Shown: positions 36,801 through 45,270 of the stretch, piece after piece
Layout: each line of letters begins with the position of its first letter
Numbering within the stretch: the first letter of the stretch is position 1
DNA from: Thiotrichaceae bacterium
Lineage (GTDB): Bacteria; Pseudomonadota; Gammaproteobacteria; Beggiatoales; Beggiatoaceae
Length of the DNA: 64,000 nucleotides
Assembly (NCBI GenBank): GCA_011391085.1
Contig: JAABRD010000010.1
Span: 1-64,000 of the forward strand
Direction of reading: 5' to 3'
Translations under genes and position numbers: made by a program
Notes under the pieces: model-generated
The model's input: only the letters and a program-made list of their open reading frames with translations
The model's database searches: none
What the model was told of the DNA's origin: nothing

Positions 36801-37261
36801 AATTATACCTGAGTAAACGGATGCGGGCGCATCGTTTTTCCAGCGGTCAAACCGTCGTTCGTCAAGGTGAAGCAGGGGATTCTTTATTCATTATTGTAGA
36901 AGGAACGGTGAGTGTACAAATTCGCAAAGAAGATGCCCAAATCATTGAAGTGGCCCGGTTAGGTGCAGGTAACTTCTTTGGAGAGATGGCACTTCTCACC
37001 GGTCAAGACCGAACCGCGACCATTGTAACCTTAAACGAAACTTACCTATTTGAAATTATCAAGGAAGATATTTTACCGCTTCTGCAAAGACAACCCACGG
37101 TCTCTAAATTGATTAGTCAAGTGTTGACGGAACGACAATTGCTAACCAAAGCCAAAATGGGCAATCTCTCGCAAGACCCACAGACGGAAAGAGATGTCAT
37201 TTATAAGAGGATGTTGCGCGGGATTAGGGACTTCTTTGGATTGGGGAATGCGGATGGGTAG
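33854..37261 (+). CDS. Periplasmic binding domain - Cys-loop-receptor-like domain - MscS channel - cNMP-binding fusion
   Basis: 1135 residues. A signal anchor (about 1-20) is followed by a type I periplasmic binding protein of the Leu/Ile/Val class (about 33-400: IHIAFVGPMSGDGAMAG, GGINGQKI, YGIPAITPGST). Residues about 430-630 are beta-rich and resemble the pentameric ligand-gated channel extracellular domain (YAGVKVNEITELDLDKLTYL, IEFLNAAEP, GRFKADFLPNYHSFKQHILG). Five helices follow (about 637-653, 664-686, 697-720, 746-764, 772-800), the last being the MscS pore (GLAIQINISNIFSG), then the MscS beta domain (LRVGDWVKIGDFDEG) and TIPNS. Residues about 972-1095 are a cyclic-nucleotide-binding domain with FGEMALL (Glu1044) and RTAT (Arg1053). 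Topology fits: ligand domains outside, cNMP domain inside. Likely a dual ligand-gated ion channel. Confidence 0.85.
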   Translation: MRPKILIFILLITSVAAFWASKQNYLQEEKEPIHIAFVGPMSGDGAMAGKLMTQAIQLHLDSVNNQGGINGQKIVMDILDDRNNTLDAKNKALDIVENNQAVAVIGHWYSSTSIAAGKIYKQYGIPAITPGSTNINVTKDNPWYFRNIFNASASGQFLANYVKKVLQQNTVSIIHENEAYGAYLAQVFAESSLKQGMEVKYQWAFDNQDKHLDRTFERIIQQLKTKDDAGVVFLAVQASEGIKLVKLIKEIGIPNTLISETSFSEQTFMHGFDEFPRELANPGYYTNDIYVATPLIFDTANERAQQFREDYQTKYQEEPDWSAAYAYDTAMLVVEAIRRTGVQGAPTSIQEDRKQIRDYLASLSSLDDAILGVTGLNYFDAHRDAQKPISIGVYKHKNIISALTQLQFINNTSAVLDLETGLQKEQVLVIDDKYMYKTNVVYAGVKVNEITELDLDKLTYLLDFDLWFRFQGAINEAEDIEFLNAAEPIVLGKPVINEVLDKITYRVYNIKGRFKADFLPNYHSFKQHILGISFRHRHLNRNNLIYVTDFLGMGLTKGRSFVEKLKNNKVLSPVYNWNISQAWVFQDIEKEDSLGNPKYLNVHDGIVEYSRFNTGILIKKDEISLLNMVSVSLMEKLLILSGAIIIFLTILIRRQQFHHATRFLWMLRVLFAFLMLFATEAVLIEWLAEKTSTGVLESLIKLFNALWWFILATLINRAAESFIWTPLEEKTGRQIPNIVRRFASFLVYLLAFFAIVAFVYERALTSLLATSGVIAMIIGLAIQINISNIFSGIALNIERPLRVGDWVKIGDFDEGQVLDINWRATRLGLRDGSTFTIPNSVASEKVIRNYSYPGEHYWLWPTVYIDSTHPPERVEKILLDAVLSVKGILKDPKPMVIFEGINEWAAAYWVVVCADGYENKPYILQEVWKRIWIHLNRAGINPAVQQHKIHMFRGVKERGEEATNRLTLLQEIDIFQPFSEKAKLYLSKRMRAHRFSSGQTVVRQGEAGDSLFIIVEGTVSVQIRKEDAQIIEVARLGAGNFFGEMALLTGQDRTATIVTLNETYLFEIIKEDILPLLQRQPTVSKLISQVLTERQLLTKAKMGNLSQDPQTERDVIYKRMLRGIRDFFGLGNADG

Positions 37262-37965
37262 TAAGGTTGGCGGGTGGCGGTAAGATTGTTGGATTAGGTA
37301 GGATAAGCAACCGATTAATTGTTACACTTTGTGGTAGTGATGCAATCTGGGTGATATTCATAGAGTTTCCCTCACCCCCGGCCCCTCTCCCTCTGGGAGA
37401 GGGGCCGGGGGTGAGGGTAAACATATCACCCACATTGCATCACTACCCACTTTGTATGCAACGCCTCTTTGAGGGTGTGAAAAATGGGATGCTTGTGGCA
37501 TGATTTCCTGGTAAAATGACTATGAAATTTTATTATCTTATATTTTAACCAATCACTTTTTAAGGAAATAGTCATAAGCAGAGATGATTTTATCACCTGG
37601 GTACCTTGTGTGCAAAACCTATTTTTGTATGTTTAACAATTAGAGTGACAATTTTCGTGGTGGCTTTCGCCGTCATACCATTAGCATGATGGAGTGGAGG
37701 CGAACGCCTTAATGCCGTTAAGTTAAGGAATTTATGGGTGGTACGGGAGTCAGGACTGGCAGTCCTCAAAGGACTGCCAGTCCTTGAACATTCCTTAACT
37801 TAGGCATTGAGACTAACGCCTCCACTCCACCGGCTAAAATTTTTGCGTAGCAGGCGACAGCCTCCAATCCAACACTTAGGCGCATTTACGCATTTACATA
37901 GGTGTTGCACACAAAGTATAAATGTCTATTTTCCATTCCCCATTCCCCATTCCGCAACCTCTTTT
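37262..37965. other. Intergenic packed with repeats
   Basis: Holds the 115-bp element (37333-37447, separate entry) and a larger compound structure bounded by TACCTTGTGTGCAAAACCT (37602) and AGGTGTTGCACACAAAGTA (37900-37918). Inside it are the AGGACTGGCAGTCCT palindrome (37751-37783) and inverted GGAGTGGAGGCGAACGCC / GGCATTGAGACTAACGCCTC arms. No gene. Confidence 0.7.
37333..37447. mobile_element. 115-bp MITE with 8-bp target duplication (CACTTTGT)
   Basis: Ends GGTAGTGATGCAAT and ATTGCATCACTACC; interior is the CCCTCACCCCCGGCCCCTCT palindrome. CACTTTGT occurs directly on both sides (37325-37332 and 37448-37455). Same length and ends as the copy at 54274-54388. Non-autonomous; an 8-bp duplication and no transposase gene in the window. 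Confidence 0.93.
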
Positions 37966-38451
37966 ATGAATCTCAGAGAAATCGAATATTTTGCGACAGA
38001 AGTCGGCGCCCGATTACACAGACAAGGCTGGTATCTTGTCACCGCCGAATCATGCACAGGTGGTTGGTTGGCAGAAGCCATCACGGCCATTCCTGGCAGT
38101 TCCAAATGGTTTGACCGCGGCTTTGTCGCCTATTCCAACTCCGCTAAACAAGACATGCTTAAAGTACGTCCTGAAACTCTCACCAAACACGGTGCCGTCA
38201 GTGAACAATCCGCACTGGAAATGGTCAACGGCGCCATCGCCCATAGCCAAGCCCATGTTGGCATTGCCATTACCGGCCTCGCAGGTCCCAGCGGAGGCAC
38301 TTCCCAAAAACCTGTCGGCACCGTTTGGATTGCCTACGCCTTTCCGAACAATGTGTATGCCCAACGTAGTTTTTTTTCCGGAGACCGTCACGGTATTCGT
38401 TACCAGGCAGTGATGACGGCCCTGCAAAGACTCTCCCAAGCCATTGGTTAG
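37966..38451 (+). CDS. pncC: Nicotinamide-nucleotide amidohydrolase (CinA C-terminal family)
   Basis: 161 residues from the ATG at 37966; the longer in-frame reading covers repeats. Conserved CinA_C signatures: LVTAESCTGGWLAEAIT with active-site Ser, GFVAYSNSAKQDML, TGLAGPSGGT, KPVGTVWIAY. Converts NMN to NaMN in pyridine nucleotide recycling. No competence-type N-terminal domain. Confidence 0.95.
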   Translation: MNLREIEYFATEVGARLHRQGWYLVTAESCTGGWLAEAITAIPGSSKWFDRGFVAYSNSAKQDMLKVRPETLTKHGAVSEQSALEMVNGAIAHSQAHVGIAITGLAGPSGGTSQKPVGTVWIAYAFPNNVYAQRSFFSGDRHGIRYQAVMTALQRLSQAIG

Positions 38452-38497
38452 CCCTTTTTCATCGTTCAATCTCATACATGACACAGCTACAGTAGCA

Positions 38498-38590
38498 GGT
38501 AGTGATGCACAAGGTAGTGGTGATGATCACCAAAGCCTTCTGGTCTTAAAGACCTGTCAGGTTTAAACCACTACCTTGTGCATCACTACC
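38498..38590. mobile_element. 93-bp element of the GGTAGTGATGCA family
   Basis: Ends GGTAGTGATGCACAAGGTAG and CTACCTTGTGCATCACTACC, interior half-palindrome AAAGACCTGTCAGGTTT as in the STAND gene. Flanks do not match each other, so no target duplication is visible. Lies between pncC and yhdP 3' ends. Confidence 0.75.
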
Positions 38591-38653
38591 CAAATTTTGA
38601 TAGGAGACATTCGCTAATACCTATCAAAGTTCCTCCTCAACCCACTGACCGAC

Positions 38654-41600
38654 CTATTGTGAAAACCTCTCCATCTGCGGCTTCTCCCAACTGCCAAACA
38701 CCCGATAACCAAAACTCATCGTCTTTTCCAACTCAGTTTGTAACACCTGTTGCACCACCGTGGCAGCCACCCCACCACCAACGCCACCGGCAACCGCCCC
38801 TGCCACCGGCAACGCATTGAAAACATGAGGAATCACCGTCACCGTCTGGTCATAACGCTGGGCGACTAAATCCGTCTTCCCACGAATTTCTAAAGAAGCG
38901 ACTGGACTGTGCAGAACCAGATGATCAATCTGCGCAATCCCTCCCTGGACACTGATAAAACCAACCAGATTAGAAAAACTTAATCCGTTTCCAAAGACAT
39001 CGTTAAAGTCTAACGCCAACCGTTGAGGTAAGGCTTGCCAATCAAACAATCCAAACAGACGACCTACTCCAGGTTCAATTTCCACAAGTTGTCCGTCTTG
39101 TACCAAAAGACTCAATCTACCAGTGACCGAAGCGAGAGAAAACGCCGCGGGTGTCCCTGGCCATTGTGCATTGACAATCAGTTGACTCAGACCACCTTGT
39201 AGAGGAGGTTTGGCCACCCCCAACTGATGTAACAGTTGCCCTAAGTTTTCACTATTTAAACTGCCTTGCAAACGAGTCTGATGTTGTTGTTGCCTCGCCT
39301 CCCATTGACCTTTGGCTAAGATATTTAAGTTCTTCACATTGGATTCTAACAGTAACTCGATTCCTGCTACCGTAGATTGCGTGGAAAAATTGATCGTACC
39401 AAAATTTATCTCCCCCACCCGAAATTGCTTACAATAGAAAGAGACGGTTGGCAAACGATGTGGGTCAAGTGTCTCTTTCTTCTCCTGCCTCACCACTTTA
39501 TCCTCCTTGGAGGTATCATCATGGGACAGAGAATTAGAACGGTGAGGAAGACGTAAAGTGATTTGATCAAATGTCAAATTTAATTTAGCGACCTCTGTGG
39601 GTGATGGCGACTGATAGGTGACTTGACCTTCAAGATTGCTACCGTTCATAATCATTTGCCAATGTTTCTGCGTGTAGTTGGCTTGCAGAACCAGATTCGT
39701 GAATACCTGTCCAAGTGCTTCCAGAGAATCAAAGTGAAGAGTCATTTGGACGTTAGGGTAGTTGTAAAGGCTACCCTCGACCCCTCTCTCAGAGGGAGAA
39801 GGGAGAGGGACGAAACCAGTGATTTTCTCCCCTCTCCCAGAGGGAGAGGGGCTGGGGGAGAGGGTAGCTTTCTCCCCTCTCCCAGAGGGAGAGGGGCTGG
39901 GGGAGAGGGTAGCTTTCTCCCCTCTCCCTCTGGGAGAGGGGCTGGGGGAGAAGGTAGCTTTCTCCCCTTTCCCTCTGGGAGAGGGGCTGGGGGAGATGGC
40001 CGATAGACTCTCAAAAACAGTTTGCCATTCCGTCAGAGACAACGTCGGAATCTGCCCTTGAATATTTAACCAATCTTGCGCAGGCAAAGAAATACCAGTC
40101 TTTGCAATCGTACCGAATAACACTGTACCACGTTTCAAACCCGTCTGAGGTTCAATCTTGAAGAGACTATGAAATCTCTCCCCATAAGTAACCCGTAGCA
40201 ACCACACCTCCGCCGGGAGGACGTTAGCAGGAGAGGTTAACATTTGCACCCGCACCGTTACAGGTACCGATTGATCAGACGTTTTACCCAGGGGGGCAGG
40301 TAACTGAATGCCTAACCCTGCCAAATTGCTTTCCACCTCCAGAACCATTTCATTATCTGTCTTCGCACTGGGAATATCCAAAATAGCTTGCCAGGAGGTC
40401 TTCCCTGACAAATATTGATCCCAAGGTAACTCGGCTAACGCAGGCTGTTGGAGTTGCGCCAGTTTGGCAAAAAAGGTCGAATCTGCTTGACCTGTCAACT
40501 GTAAACGAGTTCGTTTCGGACGTTGATTTTTCAATGTCAGAATGGAAAATTTCACTGGCTTACCAAACAACTTGCCGCGCATCTTAGGGGCTGAAACGGA
40601 TCCATTGTCAAAGGCCAACGTCCCCGTCACGTCAGTGAATGTGATACCTACCGATTTCTTATGCAACTTATTGTTTTTAAATGAAATTTTACCGTTCACT
40701 TGGTCTTTTTTGGAGGACAACCACAAAGCGATTTTTAGAGACAAATCCATTTCTCCTTCGATACCCAACGTCTTCTCCCCCAAGTCCAATTTTTTATGCA
40801 ATGGACTTTGATCCAGAAAACGGAGACCGTCTATCGCAGGGCCATGAGTGGTACCGACAATGCTAAGAAGCGGATCGTGTGCTTTTAAATCAGAAATCTT
40901 GACTTCCACTTGGCGAATTTGATTATTTAACAACTTACCTTGTTGAGAAGTGACGGTCAACGTGCGACCCTGAATCACTACTTTAGCTTTAACATCTCTC
41001 ATGGGTGGCCAGTCTTTAGCATAGTTAAAATTGGCCTGGTTAACCTGCGCTTCAAACTGAAAACGGTCGGATTTACCCTCTGCAAATAACGCATTCAGAG
41101 GACCTGTTAGTGACGCTTTAGCACTTTGAATTTTGCCTGTCATCTGCGCCTCCTCAAACCAATGAATCACGTTGGGCCAAAGTTTATCCGGCAAGAACTG
41201 GGCAACCTGGGCCAGTTGCCCATTTTGTAGTGTGACCTTGAGATTCGTTTGCACTGGTACCCCCTTCGCCTGCGGAATATCGAGACTCCCCAACACTTGC
41301 ACAGGCATTTGTTGCGTCACCCATTGTAACTGTGGCAAAGTAATATGCCAATATTTATTTTTCTTATTCTTCACCAATTGCCAATGCACTTGTCCCTGCA
41401 AGCGCGTTCCTGACAGTGGGTGACTATAAGCATGAGGAAAATTCAGCGTCAGCGCCGCTTGGTCGAACTGAAGAACACCCGTTTCCGAAGAGAGTTTCAC
41501 TTGTCCTGACCAGTCTTTCAATTCCACTTGCCTATTATCTTCCCCAATATAATTAAGGTGAGCATTTTTTACCGTTCCCATAACCTTAATATCCAGTTGT

Positions 41601-43165
41601 TCACCGCGTCCTTGGAGGAGAAGTTGAACTTTGGGTAAGGTGCCATCGAGTTGAATTTGACTTAATGATGATAAAAATGGTTTCGGAATATAGTTTGGTA
41701 ATTTGGCCAGTGGGACTTCATGGAAGAGTATTTTCACTTCGCTATTCGGTTTTCCCCCCGCCACTGGCACTTCTACCTTTCCGATCACTTCTAATTTCGT
41801 TTGATTATCTATAAAAAATTGTATGTTGGGAGTCATCAACAACCATTTATTTTTAAGACGTTGCCATTGCAACTGGCCACGCCACTGCGTCAACGCCAGG
41901 GGATGTTGATACCATTGGGGCAGTTGGAGAGTGACCTTGGCAGCCTCAAACTGAAGTGTCCCAGTCTTTGAAGTCAGGTCCAGATGCCCAGAGAGTTGGC
42001 TGATACCCGGCCATTTTTCAGACGCCTGACAAGCGATATTGAGGAAACGAGAACGCCATTGCCAAGTGTCAGAAGTCACCGTCCATTCAATATCTTGTAA
42101 CGTCCCTTGCACAGTTTTGAGAATATCTTGGAAGTCGGTTTGAACGGGGATGATAAACTGGGATAAGTTATCTAGGGAAAACTTGGGCAGTTGACCGCTG
42201 ACCTTCATACCACCTTGTGTTAGAGATGATAAATGCAAAGTCACGGGTGGGAGGTGAATCGCCACCTTTCCCTGGTCACGGTGCCTAGAATTATCATTTG
42301 TAGAAGGTAACAAAGAGGAGGTTGGTGGAGACACGGCGACAAGTTGGGTCACGTCGATTTGCCAACTGGCATTCGATTGCGGTTTAACCGATAGTTGTCC
42401 TTCCATACGTGACAACGCGACGATGGCCTGTGGAGAAGTCCACTCAAGTTGTTCTAAGGCAACTTGACAAGAGAAAGTCTGCCATTGCCCAGGCAACCCC
42501 GAAATGACTCCGTCAAAGGCCAATCGTTGTGCCAAAACGCCGTTGAAAGAACGTTGCGGTAAATCTATTTTCCCCTGGATGCGATGACTTGCTGCCTGCT
42601 TTTGCACCATCAATTGCACATTGCTGAAGACCAGTGGCGGTTGTTGAGGTGCCACCCAAGTGAGTTGAGAGACGCTGACAGACAGATCCGGTTGCAAAGA
42701 CAACCAGAGGAGAAGCGCAGTAGGGTTGGAAGCCTGAGAAGAGTTGGGCAACCCTGCTAAAGTCACACTGCCATCGGCCTGTTGAATCAAGGTTAAAGAA
42801 TGACTATTTAACAACACACTACTGGTAAGCGGGGTCCCTTGATACAGAGAAGCAAAAACATTCAACGTCACTTCGACGCGGGCGAGTTCCAGCAGAACTT
42901 GTTTCGACTGTGGTTCTATCCAACGCACTTGTTGCAACGCCAAGGTCGGTTGCCAACCCATCCAATAGGTCGACACTTCTCCTACAGTAATCGATTGATG
43001 AACAGCATTGCTTACCCACTGTTCAAGAACTGGCCGATAGTCTGGCAACTTGGAAAACAACACCACCATCACCCACAGCGCAATGCAGGCACACAGCCAT
43101 AGCCATAGCCAGATTAGCCAGAGGATACGAAAGAGGCTTAAAATGTAGTTGAGAATAGCGAACAT
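38654..43165 (-). CDS. yhdP: YhdP-like AsmA-superfamily protein
   Basis: 1503 residues; one N-terminal membrane helix (about 5-37) then a very long periplasmic beta-rich AsmA/DUF3971-type region, ending in the AsmA-like C-terminal domain (LVQDGQLVEIEPGVGRLFGL). YhdP proteins bridge inner and outer membrane and help phospholipid transport. Gene order rng-yhdP matches E. coli, whose YhdP is about 1266 residues; about 75 of the extra residues (about 1056-1131) are SPSPSPRGRGEKAT-type peptides encoded by four to five tandem palindromic repeats at 39771-39996, in frame. Starts 195 bp after rng. Confidence 0.92.
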   Translation of the reverse strand: MFAILNYILSLFRILWLIWLWLWLCACIALWVMVVLFSKLPDYRPVLEQWVSNAVHQSITVGEVSTYWMGWQPTLALQQVRWIEPQSKQVLLELARVEVTLNVFASLYQGTPLTSSVLLNSHSLTLIQQADGSVTLAGLPNSSQASNPTALLLWLSLQPDLSVSVSQLTWVAPQQPPLVFSNVQLMVQKQAASHRIQGKIDLPQRSFNGVLAQRLAFDGVISGLPGQWQTFSCQVALEQLEWTSPQAIVALSRMEGQLSVKPQSNASWQIDVTQLVAVSPPTSSLLPSTNDNSRHRDQGKVAIHLPPVTLHLSSLTQGGMKVSGQLPKFSLDNLSQFIIPVQTDFQDILKTVQGTLQDIEWTVTSDTWQWRSRFLNIACQASEKWPGISQLSGHLDLTSKTGTLQFEAAKVTLQLPQWYQHPLALTQWRGQLQWQRLKNKWLLMTPNIQFFIDNQTKLEVIGKVEVPVAGGKPNSEVKILFHEVPLAKLPNYIPKPFLSSLSQIQLDGTLPKVQLLLQGRGEQLDIKVMGTVKNAHLNYIGEDNRQVELKDWSGQVKLSSETGVLQFDQAALTLNFPHAYSHPLSGTRLQGQVHWQLVKNKKNKYWHITLPQLQWVTQQMPVQVLGSLDIPQAKGVPVQTNLKVTLQNGQLAQVAQFLPDKLWPNVIHWFEEAQMTGKIQSAKASLTGPLNALFAEGKSDRFQFEAQVNQANFNYAKDWPPMRDVKAKVVIQGRTLTVTSQQGKLLNNQIRQVEVKISDLKAHDPLLSIVGTTHGPAIDGLRFLDQSPLHKKLDLGEKTLGIEGEMDLSLKIALWLSSKKDQVNGKISFKNNKLHKKSVGITFTDVTGTLAFDNGSVSAPKMRGKLFGKPVKFSILTLKNQRPKRTRLQLTGQADSTFFAKLAQLQQPALAELPWDQYLSGKTSWQAILDIPSAKTDNEMVLEVESNLAGLGIQLPAPLGKTSDQSVPVTVRVQMLTSPANVLPAEVWLLRVTYGERFHSLFKIEPQTGLKRGTVLFGTIAKTGISLPAQDWLNIQGQIPTLSLTEWQTVFESLSAISPSPSPRGKGEKATFSPSPSPRGRGEKATLSPSPSPSGRGEKATLSPSPSPSGRGEKITGFVPLPSPSERGVEGSLYNYPNVQMTLHFDSLEALGQVFTNLVLQANYTQKHWQMIMNGSNLEGQVTYQSPSPTEVAKLNLTFDQITLRLPHRSNSLSHDDTSKEDKVVRQEKKETLDPHRLPTVSFYCKQFRVGEINFGTINFSTQSTVAGIELLLESNVKNLNILAKGQWEARQQQHQTRLQGSLNSENLGQLLHQLGVAKPPLQGGLSQLIVNAQWPGTPAAFSLASVTGRLSLLVQDGQLVEIEPGVGRLFGLFDWQALPQRLALDFNDVFGNGLSFSNLVGFISVQGGIAQIDHLVLHSPVASLEIRGKTDLVAQRYDQTVTVIPHVFNALPVAGAVAGGVGGGVAATVVQQVLQTELEKTMSFGYRVFGSWEKPQMERFSQ
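39771..39996. repeat. Tandem palindromic repeats in frame within yhdP
   Basis: Units of about 58-60 bp of the form TCTCCCCTCTCCCTCTGGGA-GAGGGGCTGGGGGAGAGGG, four adjacent plus a diverged fifth at the left. All keep the yhdP frame (lengths multiples of three). Related to the CCCTCACCCC family at 10247, 21711, 37371 and 54304. Confidence 0.93.
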
Positions 43166-43360
43166 GTTATTATAGTGGAGAGTGGAGAGTGGATAACGGA
43201 TAGTGGAAAGTGGAAAGTGGAGAGTGGATAACCAAAAAAGTCATGATGGACTAGAGGCTTCAGCCGGTGGTTGTGCCCCTGCCACCGGCTGAAGCCTCTA
43301 GTCCCGCATAATTTGTTTCTCACTATCCACTATCCACTAAAACAAAACCACTCTCCGCTA
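43166..43360. repeat. P1 palindrome bracketed by AGTGGAGAGTGGA / TCCACTATCCACT
   Basis: Same three-part layout as 25494-25688: purine-rich arm (43179-43229), P1 palindrome (about 43248-43305), complementary arm (43321-43338). Sits between rng and yhdP. Confidence 0.8.
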
Positions 43361-44929
43361 CTAAAACGGGCACGGAATAATATCATATTGTTCTTGTACA
43401 TAAGAAGTTTCAACTTGAAATCGAATCGTTTTCTCGATAAACTCTTCCAGTTCTGCAACACTACTAGATTCTTCAGTTAGGCAAAAATCCACGACTTCTT
43501 GACAAGCAAGCACTAAAAAATATTTGGTATCAAATAAATGAGCTTCGCGTTGCAGTTCTCGCAAAATTTCGTAACAGATCGTTTCTACGGTTTTAATTTT
43601 ACCGCGTCCATCACAGGTTGGACATGTTTCACAGAGTACATGTTCTAAACTTTCACGAGTCCGTTTGCGAGTCATTTGTACCAGTCCCAGGGAAGAGACT
43701 TCGCTGAAATGACTTTTTGTATGGTCTCGTTCTAAACATTTTTCCAACGTTTTTAAAACTTGATGTTTATGTTCCACGTCTAGCATGTCAATGAAATCTA
43801 AGATAATTATCCCTCCTAGATTACGGAGCCTAAGTTGTCTCGCAATTGCTTGGGCCGCTTCTAAATTAGTCTTGAAAATCGTTTCTTCCAAATTGCGAGT
43901 CCCCACGTAAGCACCTGTATTCACATCTATCGTGGTCATCGCTTCCGTTTGATCAATGACCAAATAACCGCCCGATTTAAGAGGCACCTTGCGTTCTAAC
44001 GCCTTGTTAATTTCATCATCAATGGCATAGAGGTCAAAAATAGGACGGTTTCCTTTATACAATTCAATATTGGGAACCAGGTCCGGAATAAACTTGTGGG
44101 CGAAGTCCACCACTTCCGCAAAAATGTCTGGGGAGTCGATTCGAACCTTTTCCACTTGCGTACCAATCAAGTCTCGAAGGGACCGGCTGGCAATTGAAAA
44201 ATCCTTATAAATCAATGAACAAGGTGAAGCAGACGCTTCTTTCTCTAAAATGTCTTTCCAAAGACGACAGAGAAAGTCCATATCTGCACACAGTCGATTT
44301 TCTATCACTCCTTCGGCGGCAGTACGAATGATAAAACCATAATGGCCACATTTGTTAGAAAAGGCTTGGGGAAGCGGGGAAACCGTTTGCATCATTTCCA
44401 TACCGTCTTTGCCAGGCTTTTCCACCATTTCTTGAGGAGAGAATCCCATCTGTCGCAAGGCAATGTCCTTCAAACGTTTACGTTCTTCCTCCTTATCAAT
44501 TCGAGTCGAAACACCGATCATGCCTCCACTATAGGGAATCAGCACGGCATACCGCGACGGAATTGAAATTTGGGTAGTCAGACGCGCCCCTTTTGAACCT
44601 AATGGGTCCTTGACGACTTGAACAAGTAGCGTTTGGCCCTCATATAACAGTTCATAAATCGATTCTGATTGTGGCGCGGAAACCCCGTTATGATCTAACT
44701 GAGTGTTCACTACATCTGAGACATGCAAAAAAGCGGCCCGTTCTAAGCCAATATCCACAAAGGCCGCTTGCATCCCTGGCAACACACGGCACACGCGACC
44801 TTTATAAATATTGCTGACCAGTCCCCGGTGACTGATGCGTTCAATCACGACTTCTTGTAGTATGCCATTTTCGACCATGGCAATACGAGTTTCTCGTGGG
44901 GTGACGTTAATTAAAATTTCTTCACTCAT
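43361..44929 (-). CDS. rng: Ribonuclease G
   Basis: 522 residues (E. coli about 489). S1 domain at about 38-120 (GLVSNIYKGRVCRVLPGMQA), catalytic aspartates in TIDVNTGAYVG and IIILDFIDM, and the zinc-link CPTCDGRGKI near 405-415. Processes 16S rRNA 5' ends and degrades mRNA. First gene of the rng-yhdP pair. No Shine-Dalgarno is evident upstream (CCTCTTATGAT). Confidence 0.96.
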   Translation of the reverse strand: MSEEILINVTPRETRIAMVENGILQEVVIERISHRGLVSNIYKGRVCRVLPGMQAAFVDIGLERAAFLHVSDVVNTQLDHNGVSAPQSESIYELLYEGQTLLVQVVKDPLGSKGARLTTQISIPSRYAVLIPYSGGMIGVSTRIDKEEERKRLKDIALRQMGFSPQEMVEKPGKDGMEMMQTVSPLPQAFSNKCGHYGFIIRTAAEGVIENRLCADMDFLCRLWKDILEKEASASPCSLIYKDFSIASRSLRDLIGTQVEKVRIDSPDIFAEVVDFAHKFIPDLVPNIELYKGNRPIFDLYAIDDEINKALERKVPLKSGGYLVIDQTEAMTTIDVNTGAYVGTRNLEETIFKTNLEAAQAIARQLRLRNLGGIIILDFIDMLDVEHKHQVLKTLEKCLERDHTKSHFSEVSSLGLVQMTRKRTRESLEHVLCETCPTCDGRGKIKTVETICYEILRELQREAHLFDTKYFLVLACQEVVDFCLTEESSSVAELEEFIEKTIRFQVETSYVQEQYDIIPCPF

Positions 44930-45270
44930 ATCATAAGAGGTGGTTTAGAAACCGATGTGGTTAAGAATCATGGGTATGATGAGAAACTATGAAATCTAGT
45001 TTCTTTGAATTTACCAAACTTTATTATAGCATACATCTCTATGCAAAACCAATCTAGTCTTTGTCAACCAATTATTGCAAAATCCGTATTGCTTCGTCGT
45101 AAAATGAACGTTGGTGTGAATGAACATTGGAGTCGCTGAACGTTGGAGTGGAGGCTTTAGCCGGTGGCTAGGCCCCAAAATTTGATACCGCCCCCCGCAG
45201 GCGTAAGCCTCTACTCCAACTTTACTTTTTACTACCATTACTTTTGCAACACTACTTTAAGGTGAAAACG
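44930..45270. repeat. Intergenic with P1 palindrome between rng and helicase
   Basis: A P1 element at about 45142-45220 (GTTGGAGTGGAGGCTTTAGC ... GGCGTAAGCCTCTACTCCAA) followed by ACTACCATTACTTTTGCAAC, an end related to the element at 7617. Divergent promoters for rng and the helicase must lie here. Confidence 0.75.

Noticed and set aside
38498-38590. Target duplication around the 93-bp element
   Set aside because: Flanks CAGTAGCA and CAAATTTT do not match, unlike the two 115-bp copies.
39623-40061. Plus-strand frames reading [13 protein letters not shown] opposite yhdP
   Set aside because: Both strands of the palindromic repeat are open; the yhdP frame extends far beyond on each side and matches a known family.
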